DNA from: Bacteroidota bacterium
GTDB taxonomy: Bacteria; Bacteroidota; Ignavibacteria; Kryptoniales; JAKASW01
Reading direction: 5' to 3'
NCBI GenBank assembly: GCA_021812985.1
Contig: JAKAMG010000011.1
Coordinates: 17,412-81,411, forward strand
Length of the DNA stretch: 64,000 nt
Below are positions 56,682 to 64,000 of this stretch, piece by piece. Below the pieces are notes generated by a model. That model made no database searches and was not told where the DNA came from. It saw only the letters and a program-made list of their open reading frames with translations. How positions within the stretch are numbered: position 1 is the first letter of the stretch; each line of letters opens with the position of its first letter. The position numbers and the translations under genes are program-made.

Positions 56682-56736
56682 CAGCAGTCAGCCGTCCGAT
56701 CCCAGGGTTCGCCTGATCGCGGACCGCCGACCGCTG
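56682..56736. repeat. REP-like imperfect palindrome
   Basis: CAGCAGTCAGCCGTCCGATC (56682-56701) and GATCGCGGACCGCCGACCGCTG (56715-56736) are imperfect inverted copies with a 13-nt loop, rich in the CAGCNGTC unit. It fills the 80-bp gap between the lipoprotein and GDPD genes. This style is typical of dispersed extragenic palindromes. Only one copy is in this window, so dispersal is not demonstrated. Confidence 0.5.
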
Positions 56737-56752
56737 ATTGCGCACTAATGAA

Positions 56753-57778
56753 TCACTTCAGCTTTATGCTGTTTACCGCCTTCTCAAAAGCCTGCTCAAA
56801 GTTGGCCGAATACTTCTTCTGGCTTTCTTCGTTCCAGGTCAGGATAAGGCGGATCCAGTTGTTGTTCTTGACGACGAAATAAACGCGACGCTGTATCCCC
56901 TTTACTGGCGAGTAGGATATCATGTATGCTTCCAGGCCGTCGAGTTGTATCTTTTGGCTCTTTGAATTGGGGTAATTACCCTTGTTCTGATCGAACACCT
57001 TGTCGACGTTGAGTTTCTTCGCGTCAAGCACATCGCCCTGAATCGTGCAATCCTGGAAATAGCCTTTGATGTTAACGGAGGTCTTGACGTCACCGGATGC
57101 TCCGCCAGCGGTTGCCGTGAAGTTATCGGGATACTGGATCGTGAAGTAATCGTTCTGGAACGCCTTCGTCGTGGTCGACGGAACCAGGTCCTCAGGGAGC
57201 TGCTCCTTCGCGACAGCCTTTGGAATAATATGATAAGTAGTCGCGACGGTGTCGAAGACCGGGGCGTAGCGTTTGAACTCCTTGTTGAATCCCTGACACT
57301 CGTAGCCATACTCCACGCTGTCCGCGACGGTGAGTATCGCATAGCCATAGATAGTATTCTTACTGTCGAGCCTAAGCGCGTAGGGGACCTTCACAGCCTG
57401 GTTGCCTGCAAGCGTCGCCTGCACGTCAGGGTCGATCTGGGCCTGCTGCTGTCTCAGGTTATCCTTGAACTGCTCGACCACGTCCTGAAGCTTCTGTCCT
57501 CCCACATTCTGCGCATAAATATAAATTCTAACCCCCGGCTTGGAGCTCGATGTGGGATCCGCGAACTTGTTCCAGGCATCCTGTGTGTTGTAAACGTTCA
57601 GTTTTCCCGGCTCGCTTGATTGCTGCCAGCCTGACGGGAGGTCGATGCTAAACATGTTCAATCCGTCTCTGTAATTCTGCAACGGAGGAACCGTGACAGG
57701 CGTCTCTTTCTGGCAAGCTGCGAACATCACCGCCAGAGCGGTAACGATCAGGAATTCTTTAACGATTCTAGAATGCAT
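56753..57778 (-). CDS. Lipoprotein with two PsbP/DUF1795-like domains
   Basis: I start at MHSRIVKEF (57778), 17 codons inside the track ORF, because GAGGAG precedes it; the product is 341 aa. A signal peptide ends in VMFAAC, a lipobox with an unusual Phe at -3, making C22 the lipid anchor. Two copies of a fold opening NMFSIDLPSGWQQ and NDYFTIQYPDNFTA follow, the pattern of PsbP-like or DUF1795 domains. The function is unknown. It lies in the envelope and precedes the GDPD gene. Confidence 0.75.
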   Translation of the reverse strand: MHSRIVKEFLIVTALAVMFAACQKETPVTVPPLQNYRDGLNMFSIDLPSGWQQSSEPGKLNVYNTQDAWNKFADPTSSSKPGVRIYIYAQNVGGQKLQDVVEQFKDNLRQQQAQIDPDVQATLAGNQAVKVPYALRLDSKNTIYGYAILTVADSVEYGYECQGFNKEFKRYAPVFDTVATTYHIIPKAVAKEQLPEDLVPSTTTKAFQNDYFTIQYPDNFTATAGGASGDVKTSVNIKGYFQDCTIQGDVLDAKKLNVDKVFDQNKGNYPNSKSQKIQLDGLEAYMISYSPVKGIQRRVYFVVKNNNWIRLILTWNEESQKKYSANFEQAFEKAVNSIKLK

Positions 57779-58004
57779 CTTTTTGCGCTCCTCTATTTGG
57801 TATGCCTGACTCTTTATCCGGAGGTGCACTGGGGTCTGTCGCTCAAACCTCCGGCTGCGGGAAATATATCAACCAGGCGAAGAAATAACAACATTTATTG
57901 TATTCCCGGGGCTCCTGCCGCGGCTGCATTTACCCGCACGCTGGAGGAATTTATTACGCGATTCATTTAAATTGTCAGTCGACAAAAAAGCCAAAGGGGC
58001 AAAA

Positions 58005-60185
58005 ATGAAAACTCTTGCAACCAGATTAGCTTCGCTGGCGATATGTACGGCACTCCTCTCAATTGCCGGGTGCTCGTCGTATCAGACCGCGAAATCAAAC
58101 GACCAGGTCTACTTCAACCCTGATACCGTGAAGGCGGGAAGGTTCGACAACGGAAAGATGTGGACTTTCGACTACCCCCCGATGAACTACTTCAAGGAGG
58201 AGTATAACTTCTCCCCCGATTCTGCGTGGTTCGCGAAGTCTAGACTTTCGGCCCTTCGCCTCCCCGGCTGCTCGGCGTCATTCATCTCAGCGGACGGATT
58301 GGTCCTCACCAACCACCACTGCGCAAGATACGCGCTTGATAAGGTGAATAAGCCGGGCGAGGATCTTCCGGACAGCGGCTTCTACGCGCCGACACTTTCC
58401 GACGAGAGGAAAGTGGAAGGGATGTACGCCGACCAGCTCGTCCTCATCAAGGACGTGACCGCCGAAGTTCAGAAGGCATTCCAAACCGGCGCAACCGATG
58501 AGCAGAAAGTTGCCAACGGAAACGCCGAGATGCGGAAGATCCAGAAGGAATACTGGCAAAAGTACAAAGAGTCAGATCCCGCAGACTCCATGATTTTTCA
58601 GGTGGTAACCTTCTATAATGGAGGAAAGTATTCTCTGTACGGCTACCATCGCTACACCGATGTAAGGCTCGTATTTGCGCCTCAGATGATCGTCGCGTAT
58701 TTCGGAGGTGATTACGATAACTTCACTTACCCCAGATACGACCTCGATTTCTCGCTCTTCAGGGTGTACGGTAACGACGGGAAACCGCTTCACACTGAAG
58801 ACTACTTCAAGTGGAGTACGAACGGCGCGACAAGCGGCGAGCCCGTCTTCGTAATTGGCAACCCTGGTAGAACCGGACGCCAGATATCGGTGGCGCAACT
58901 TGAATTCAACCGAGACTACGCATATCCATTCATCGTGAAGCTCCTCGGAGATCTCCAGTCGGTCTACTCGCGCTACATCGAACAGCATCCGGACAAGAAG
59001 CTCGACTATCAGACGAGGCTTTTCGGGATATCTAATTCGCTCAAGGCTTACACCGGCATGCTGGGCGGACTCCGCGATCCCTACCTCATGGCAAGGAAAG
59101 AGGCATTCGAACGCGGCTTCAGGGCGGAGGTCGCCAAGAATCCAGCGCTCGAGGAGAAGTACGGCTCCGTATGGAACGAGCTCAAGAAGGTAGAGGGACA
59201 AAAGTCCGAGTTGTTCGCGAAGAGCGTAGCCTACAACGTGGCGGGATTCGGGGGGTCGTCATATTTCACACTAGCCTCGAAGCTGGTCCGATTCGCAAAG
59301 ACGATGCAGCTACCGGAGGCGGAGCGTCCCGCCGAAATGAAAGGCGAAGATCTGAAGAAATTCAAGGACAAGTTCTTCCCTGAGAAGTTTGATCCCGAAC
59401 TCGAGAAGGCTCTCCTCGCACTCCAGCTGAACGAGATGCAGTCGTCGCTCGGAACGCAGGATGAAGCCGTGAACACGCTGTTAGGCGGACGCACCGCAGA
59501 GAATGCCGCCAGCTACCTCGCCGGTGAGAGTTCGCTCGGCGACAGCGCAAAGGTGGCAGCCATGCTCGACGGCAGCCCGGAATCGATACTGAACTCCAGC
59601 GATCCGTTCATACAATACATCGTTAAGAACGGAGCCAAAGCGATGGAAGTGGAGCGTGAGTACAACAAGCTCGTGGCGGAAGAAACTTCTGACAACCTTC
59701 TTCTCGGCCGTGCCCTATTCGATGTCTACGGAACTTCCATCCCACCCGATGCGACGTTCACATTGAGGTTGGCTGATGGAGTCGTCGAGGGATATCCGTA
59801 TAACGGAACCCTGGCCCCGACAATGACGACATTCTACGGGCTGTACAACAGGTATTACAGCTTTGGGAAGGAGTATCCGTGGAGTCTCCCCTCGGTTTGG
59901 CAGAATCCCCCGGCTGATTTTAATCTCAGCACGCCGCTCGACTTCGTGATGACGAGCGACATTATCGGAGGAAATTCAGGAAGCCCCGTCATAAACGAGA
60001 AGCGCGAACTCGTCGGATTAATCTTTGACGGTAACATCGAGAGTCTCCCCGGTAACTTCATCTACGTGCCTTCAGTCAACAGGGCGGTCGCGGTCCACTC
60101 TGACGCGATACCTCAGGCACTGAAGTATATCTACCACGCAGACCGGCTCGTGAATGAAATCAAGGACGGAAAGATAGCAGAGTAA
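58005..60185 (+). CDS. S46-family dipeptidyl-peptidase (DPP7-like), lipoprotein
   Basis: A 726-aa exopeptidase from Met58005 (the track begins at an upstream TTG). A signal peptide ends SIAGC, placing lipid on C23. The triad is H104/H105 in LTNHHC, Asp in TYPRYDLDF and Ser in GGNSGSPV. The residue 18 after the catalytic Ser is Gly (FDGN), which I recall as the DPP7 state, while DPP11 carries Arg and prefers Asp/Glu. The enzyme would release N-terminal dipeptides from peptides in the periplasm or at the surface. A strong terminator follows. Confidence 0.9.
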   Translation: MKTLATRLASLAICTALLSIAGCSSYQTAKSNDQVYFNPDTVKAGRFDNGKMWTFDYPPMNYFKEEYNFSPDSAWFAKSRLSALRLPGCSASFISADGLVLTNHHCARYALDKVNKPGEDLPDSGFYAPTLSDERKVEGMYADQLVLIKDVTAEVQKAFQTGATDEQKVANGNAEMRKIQKEYWQKYKESDPADSMIFQVVTFYNGGKYSLYGYHRYTDVRLVFAPQMIVAYFGGDYDNFTYPRYDLDFSLFRVYGNDGKPLHTEDYFKWSTNGATSGEPVFVIGNPGRTGRQISVAQLEFNRDYAYPFIVKLLGDLQSVYSRYIEQHPDKKLDYQTRLFGISNSLKAYTGMLGGLRDPYLMARKEAFERGFRAEVAKNPALEEKYGSVWNELKKVEGQKSELFAKSVAYNVAGFGGSSYFTLASKLVRFAKTMQLPEAERPAEMKGEDLKKFKDKFFPEKFDPELEKALLALQLNEMQSSLGTQDEAVNTLLGGRTAENAASYLAGESSLGDSAKVAAMLDGSPESILNSSDPFIQYIVKNGAKAMEVEREYNKLVAEETSDNLLLGRALFDVYGTSIPPDATFTLRLADGVVEGYPYNGTLAPTMTTFYGLYNRYYSFGKEYPWSLPSVWQNPPADFNLSTPLDFVMTSDIIGGNSGSPVINEKRELVGLIFDGNIESLPGNFIYVPSVNRAVAVHSDAIPQALKYIYHADRLVNEIKDGKIAE

Positions 60186-60221
60186 TCAGGGACAAGAAGT
60201 AAAACGAAGAAAGATGCAAAG

Positions 60222-60262
60222 AGTGGCTGTCGGTCAGGAACCGGCAGCCACTTTTTTATTTT
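60222..60262 (+). terminator. Intrinsic terminator after S46 peptidase gene
   Basis: AGTGGCTGTCGGT and ACCGGCAGCCACT form a 13-bp stem (one G-T pair) with a 5-nt loop, followed by TTTTTATTTT. The convergent M20 gene ends inside the T tract. Confidence 0.9.
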
Positions 60263-61629
60263 CCGCCAATCTTATCGTAAAGAACCGCGACGGTTTTTAT
60301 CCCGTCGAAGAAATGTCGCAGATAAAGATGTTCGTTTGGTGCGTGGCTGTTTTCATCAGGAAGGCCGAACCCAAGGAGGACGACCGGAGCGCCAAGCGAT
60401 TCCTGGAAGGTCAACACCTCGGGTATAGATCCTCCCTCTCGTATGAAATACGGCTTGGCGCCAAACACCTGCTCGAGCGCAGCTGATGCGGCTCTGACCG
60501 CAGGGTGGTCGATGGGAGTGATGGCCGGCTCACCGCTGTGCAGTTTCTTCAGTTCCACTATGGCCGTCGGAGGGGCGATTTCTCTGACGAAGCTTTCGAA
60601 CAAATCGAGTACTCTTGTCGATTTCTGATCAGGTACCAGACGCATGCTGATTTTCGCGGTAGCCTTGGAGGGTATTATTGTTTTCGCACCTTCGCCCGTA
60701 AACCCGCCAAAGATTCCGTTCACATCGAGCGTCGGCCTGATCCAAAGTCTCTCATTCGTGGAGTATCCATATTCGCCGAAAGGCGCGACAGCACCCGACT
60801 GCCTTAGGAATTCAGCATCCGAGTAGGGCAGCCTGGCAATTTCCTCCCTCTCGACATCTGACACTTGGGCGACGTCATCATAGAAATGTGGCACCGTCAC
60901 CCGACCGTACCTGTCATGCAACCTCGAGATAATATCCGCAAGAACGTGCACGGGATTTTCGACCGCTCCGCCGAACGAACCTGAATGGAGATCGACCTGC
61001 GCGTTTCTGACAGTCAACTCGGTATACGCCATTCCTCTCAGGCCGTAGCAAATCGTCGGCATATCACGCCCGTACATCGCCGTATCTGAAATCACGACGA
61101 CGTCCGCCTTGAGCAGGTCCGCATGAGAGCGAATGAACGGTTCGAGGTGGACGCTCCCTATTTCCTCTTCCCCTTCGAATATGTACTTCAAGTTCACAGG
61201 GAAATCCCCCTCGATAGTCTTCATCGCCTGGAATGCCTTCAGGTGAATGAAGAGCTGTCCCTTGTCATCCGAGGAACCGCGCGCATACAGGTCAGAGCCT
61301 CTCACTGTCGGCTCGAAAGGAGGAGTCTCCCACTCCGAGACAGGATCGACCGGCTGAACATCGTAGTGTCCGTAAACGAGCACGGTCGGCCTCCCGGGTG
61401 AATGTTGATAGTCACCGTATACCAGCGGATTCCCCTCCGTCTCATGCAACTTCACGTTCTCGATTCCGACGGAGCGCATCGCGGCACTGACCGCCTCTGC
61501 GCAACGAAGCATCTCGCCTTTCTTAGTCGGGTCGGCGGATACGCTCTGTATCCGGAGGATCGAACCCAACTCCGCAAGGAATTCCTCCTTGCGTGATTCC
61601 ACAAATTCGAAAAGCCTAGGATAGTCCAA
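60256..61629 (-). CDS. M20-family dipeptidase
   Basis: A 457-aa metallopeptidase of the M20 dipeptidase group. The metal-site segments are VLVYGHYDVQP, ARGSSDDKGQ (bridging Asp) and IFEGEEEIGS (catalytic Glu), followed by the lid domain (LRGMAYTELTVRN, DLHSGSFGG) and a late GFGLPDENSHAPNE with His. It is expected to split dipeptides in the cytoplasm. It is convergent with the S46 gene that would supply dipeptides. Confidence 0.9.
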   Translation of the reverse strand: MDYPRLFEFVESRKEEFLAELGSILRIQSVSADPTKKGEMLRCAEAVSAAMRSVGIENVKLHETEGNPLVYGDYQHSPGRPTVLVYGHYDVQPVDPVSEWETPPFEPTVRGSDLYARGSSDDKGQLFIHLKAFQAMKTIEGDFPVNLKYIFEGEEEIGSVHLEPFIRSHADLLKADVVVISDTAMYGRDMPTICYGLRGMAYTELTVRNAQVDLHSGSFGGAVENPVHVLADIISRLHDRYGRVTVPHFYDDVAQVSDVEREEIARLPYSDAEFLRQSGAVAPFGEYGYSTNERLWIRPTLDVNGIFGGFTGEGAKTIIPSKATAKISMRLVPDQKSTRVLDLFESFVREIAPPTAIVELKKLHSGEPAITPIDHPAVRAASAALEQVFGAKPYFIREGGSIPEVLTFQESLGAPVVLLGFGLPDENSHAPNEHLYLRHFFDGIKTVAVLYDKIGGK

Positions 61630-61753
61630 CTCAACCTCCGTTCATTTTCAACATGTCAATATACTAAAACGAGGTAACATGAGGACGCAGGCCCAGGAGG
61701 CACATCGTAGGGGGGCGATCAATGATAAACATCCGGTCGACCACTTCACTGTA

Positions 61754-62182
61754 TCAAACCCTCCCGCCGTCGTCGGGCATTGAGACAACGAGCGTGTACT
61801 GTAAAAGGGGGAGGTCGGGAAGTTAAGCACGCAGGTGATAATCACACACACAGTTACACAAGCCTGCCGCCGTATCCGTGACCCCCAGAAGGATTGTATC
61901 GCCTTTCAACAAACTTGTCACGCTGAACCTGCCGGAATGCTGACAACTGTTTCCAATCAGACAAAACTCGAAAGCGAGTGTGTCGGTAAAACTATAGAAG
62001 AAACAAGAATTCCCCGCTGCCGAAGAGGCCCGATGGAGACTGCTGACGCAGCCTTTTAACTGATAGATTCTTGCCTGGAGTGCCGACTCCCCGGGCGAAG
62101 TGGACTTGTCCGAGCAACTCACACACAGACACGATGCCGCGAATGGGAGAAAAGAACGATGCGACTCTTTTAATCTTGACAC
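61754..62182 (-). pseudogene. Small lipoprotein gene interrupted by an in-frame stop
   Basis: The ORF from 62182 codes for a 119-aa protein with a poor signal region ending LCVSC and a beta-rich body (FEFCLIGNSCQHSGRFSVTS, CNCVCDYHLRA), ending at TAA 61823-61825. Translation past that stop in the same frame gives LPDLPLLQYTLVVSMPD to TGA at 61754. This looks like the natural continuation of such domains (glycine/proline turn then a YTLVV strand). I read it as one 142-codon gene broken by a single stop. A short functional form cannot be excluded. Confidence 0.5.
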
Positions 62183-62243
62183 CTCCGTTGTTTGATGGCA
62201 AAGGTGCTTGGAATTATCGTCGTATCAGAACTACGATCGAAGT

Positions 62244-64000
62244 CTATTTGCCGGAGCGGGAATACTCCGTCATTTGCTTCGTAAGGTCGAGAGGGTATTC
62301 AATCTTCACGTCGGCCACATTTCCTCGCTTGTCGATGACCGGACTGAGATCAGGCATGACAAACCCGGTGTAGGCAGAAAGCTTCAATTTCCTGACACGT
62401 CTGACGACCTCGTCGCGCCACGCGGTATTGATCTTAAGGCCATAGGTGTCGACGAGATGCCTCCCCGCCTCAAGATCACCTTCAGCCTTTATCCGCATTA
62501 CTTCAGCGAGGAGCTTTCCGACAGCTTGGCGCATCTTCATGTAATCCCTGATATGGAAGTACGTTTTGCCCTTCCTTCTGACGACCTCGATGGAGTCGGA
62601 GTTCTCCATGATATACTGAACTACCATCTGCCGGTTCTTCATGTGATCTTCCTCGAGCTGAATTCCACACGGAATCCTGCGGAGCTGAAGGAACACGTTC
62701 CTGACGTATGCGTCGTACATCTCCTTACTGACATCGTCTGACTCAACCATCTTCAGTTTCTTCAACCTTGGGTCGAACACGTTCCAAAGGGCTACCAGAT
62801 CAGCCCTTGCCTCCTCAAGCGTGGAGTAGTAACCGGGGAGATGATCGGCGGGGTCGCCCTTCAACCGATTGCTGACCCTGCCGGACGCGTGGCCGAGTAC
62901 CTCATGCATCCCGGTATGGAGATCGTCAGCAATCTGCCCGTATTTCTTGGCGCGCCTGACTTCCTCCTTGTCGAAGCAGAATTCTTCCAGAAGGCCTTTC
63001 GGCTCCGATGCCTTGTAGGCCGCCACGACGTTATGAAGGAGGACGCTCTTGGATCCGTGCGTCTGCCTTATCGCCTGTTCGTTGGGGAGGTTTATCCCTA
63101 TCGCGCTGATGGGGCCCGCGTCGCCGGTCTCCACAATCACATTTACTACGTTCGCGATGGGCGCCTTCACTTTCTTCTTCCTGTACTCATCCTTCCATGG
63201 AGCTCTGTCCTCGAAATACTGCGCGTTGGCGGCGAGTTTTCTCATGAGGTTAGTCTGTTCTTTGTTCGTGAAGTAGATAACGGATTCGAATTTCCCTTTT
63301 TGTCCGCGCGGATCCATATACACTTCGATGAAGCCGAGTATGAAATCGACGTTAGGCGAATCCTTTACCCAATTGATATTGAACTTCTCCCAGTCGGCCA
63401 GATCTCCTGTGCGGAAGAACCGGATAAGCAGATTTACGCTTTTGGCCTGGCGTTCATCCGCCGCGTACGCCCTGGCCTTTTCAAGATTCGTTATGATCTC
63501 AGAAAGCTCCTGAGAGTACATGCCGGGGGGAACGCGCCCATTGCCCGCCCTCCATACTATTTCCTCGATCCTTCCGTCTCGCGATACAACCTTGGAATTC
63601 AGCGGATTCTTTTCTTTGTCCTTCTTTGCCCACCTATCGACTTCTCCCGTGGTCAGCCCCTCATAAAAATTATTGGCACTTTGAGATATGAAGTCGTGTC
63701 CCGGAGTCTTGTCCGTAACCACATTTAAATATTCAGGATCGAACATAGCCCGCCTGACTTGCCTGAAAACTTTCATTCGGTCTTCCGAGATCCGGGAAGG
63801 AGTCCCGCGATTCTGCGCAGCCCTGGTCAGCGCAGCTTCGAACTCGCCGGGCGTGCAGGCTGGTATAAACTTTCGCGCTGTTGCGTAGTCATACATCCCG
63901 TTGTTTATCCAGAAGAGCTTCAGGTAATCGCGAATCGACTTCAGTGTCTTCGCGGAGATCCCCTTTGGGCTGAGGAGGATTTCCTGGCACAGCTTCATTA
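62244..64000 (-). CDS. Dipeptidyl-peptidase III, M49 family (5' end cut by window edge)
   Basis: At least 584 aa of a zinc exopeptidase. The zinc motif is HEVLGH (HExxxH, preceded by LHTGM) and the second is EEARAD (EExRAD), both diagnostic of M49. The first in-frame Met (63998) is almost certainly internal, because M49 proteins of Bacteroidota are about 650-700 aa and an N-terminal lobe is missing here. No obvious break is seen. It removes dipeptides from oligopeptides, usually in the cytoplasm. Confidence 0.92.
   Translation of the reverse strand, partial: MKLCQEILLSPKGISAKTLKSIRDYLKLFWINNGMYDYATARKFIPACTPGEFEAALTRAAQNRGTPSRISEDRMKVFRQVRRAMFDPEYLNVVTDKTPGHDFISQSANNFYEGLTTGEVDRWAKKDKEKNPLNSKVVSRDGRIEEIVWRAGNGRVPPGMYSQELSEIITNLEKARAYAADERQAKSVNLLIRFFRTGDLADWEKFNINWVKDSPNVDFILGFIEVYMDPRGQKGKFESVIYFTNKEQTNLMRKLAANAQYFEDRAPWKDEYRKKKVKAPIANVVNVIVETGDAGPISAIGINLPNEQAIRQTHGSKSVLLHNVVAAYKASEPKGLLEEFCFDKEEVRRAKKYGQIADDLHTGMHEVLGHASGRVSNRLKGDPADHLPGYYSTLEEARADLVALWNVFDPRLKKLKMVESDDVSKEMYDAYVRNVFLQLRRIPCGIQLEEDHMKNRQMVVQYIMENSDSIEVVRRKGKTYFHIRDYMKMRQAVGKLLAEVMRIKAEGDLEAGRHLVDTYGLKINTAWRDEVVRRVRKLKLSAYTGFVMPDLSPVIDKRGNVADVKIEYPLDLTKQMTEYSRSGK

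Overview
The window reads as chromosomal DNA from a Gram-negative member of the Bacteroidota/Chlorobiota/Ignavibacteriota assemblage. The pointers are an S46 dipeptidyl-peptidase, a DUF1573 protein, a DUF2795 protein of the type I associate with Chlorobi and Ignavibacteria, an Omp85-type outer-membrane protein, an LPS-type heptosyltransferase and LpxL-like acyltransferase, and a PSP1/RicT-like protein. No rRNA or other species-level marker is present, so the placement is inference. Coding density is high, most genes lie in tightly packed co-directional runs (often ATGA overlaps), and I see no insertion sequence, prophage or CRISPR array.

Region by region. 1-2.4 kb (minus): YgfZ, free-methionine-sulfoxide reductase and a short-chain dehydrogenase cut by the left edge. 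2.4-7.7 kb: a signalling island made of a sigma-54 promoter driving a small membrane protein and a Cys-rich GcvH-like protein that lacks the lipoyl lysine. It faces a minus-strand operon for a sensor kinase with two c-type-haem-like motifs, an archaemetzincin and an NtrC-family sigma-54 activator. 7.9-11.9 kb (minus): a sugar-acid module (LarA-type epimerase, Gnd, PfkB kinase). 12.6-23.5 kb (minus): nearly the whole C5 haem pathway (HemX-like, hemA, C, D, E, H, Y, B, an SDR, hemL) with no coproporphyrinogen oxidase of the hemN/hemF type.

23.6-28.7 kb (plus): an FN3-like secreted protein, SpoIID/LytB protein, Maf, a flippase-like membrane protein, a stand-alone B12-binding protein and a degenerate DNA-methyltransferase-like protein. 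28.7-31.3 kb (minus): envelope lipid/LPS genes plus tsaC. 31.6-36.8 kb (minus): rodZ-like, ligA, a GT9-like protein, STAS and a sodium:solute symporter. 37-39 kb (plus): lexA-dinB SOS operon with a clear palindromic LexA box, then an NHL-repeat protein. 40-47.3 kb (minus): Omp85, holB, ricT-like, metG, 2-hydroxyacid dehydrogenase. 47.3-50.9 kb: DUF2795, M23 peptidase, a small membrane protein, a candidate structured ncRNA of 6S-like shape, a NYN-domain protein and DUF1573. 50.9-54.5 kb (minus): tRNA-Leu, tig, clpP, an unlisted 39-aa membrane micro-ORF, clpX. 54.8-64 kb: thiL, a glycerophosphodiesterase, a lipoprotein and three exopeptidases (S46, M20, M49), with a broken lipoprotein gene between the last two.

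The least explained content is the 2.4-7.7 kb sigma-54/haem-sensor/GcvH-like island, the methyltransferase-like pseudo-enzyme at 27.6-28.7 kb, and the structured RNA at 49.2-49.35 kb. All identifications come from reading motifs and ORF architecture by eye; no database search was run.
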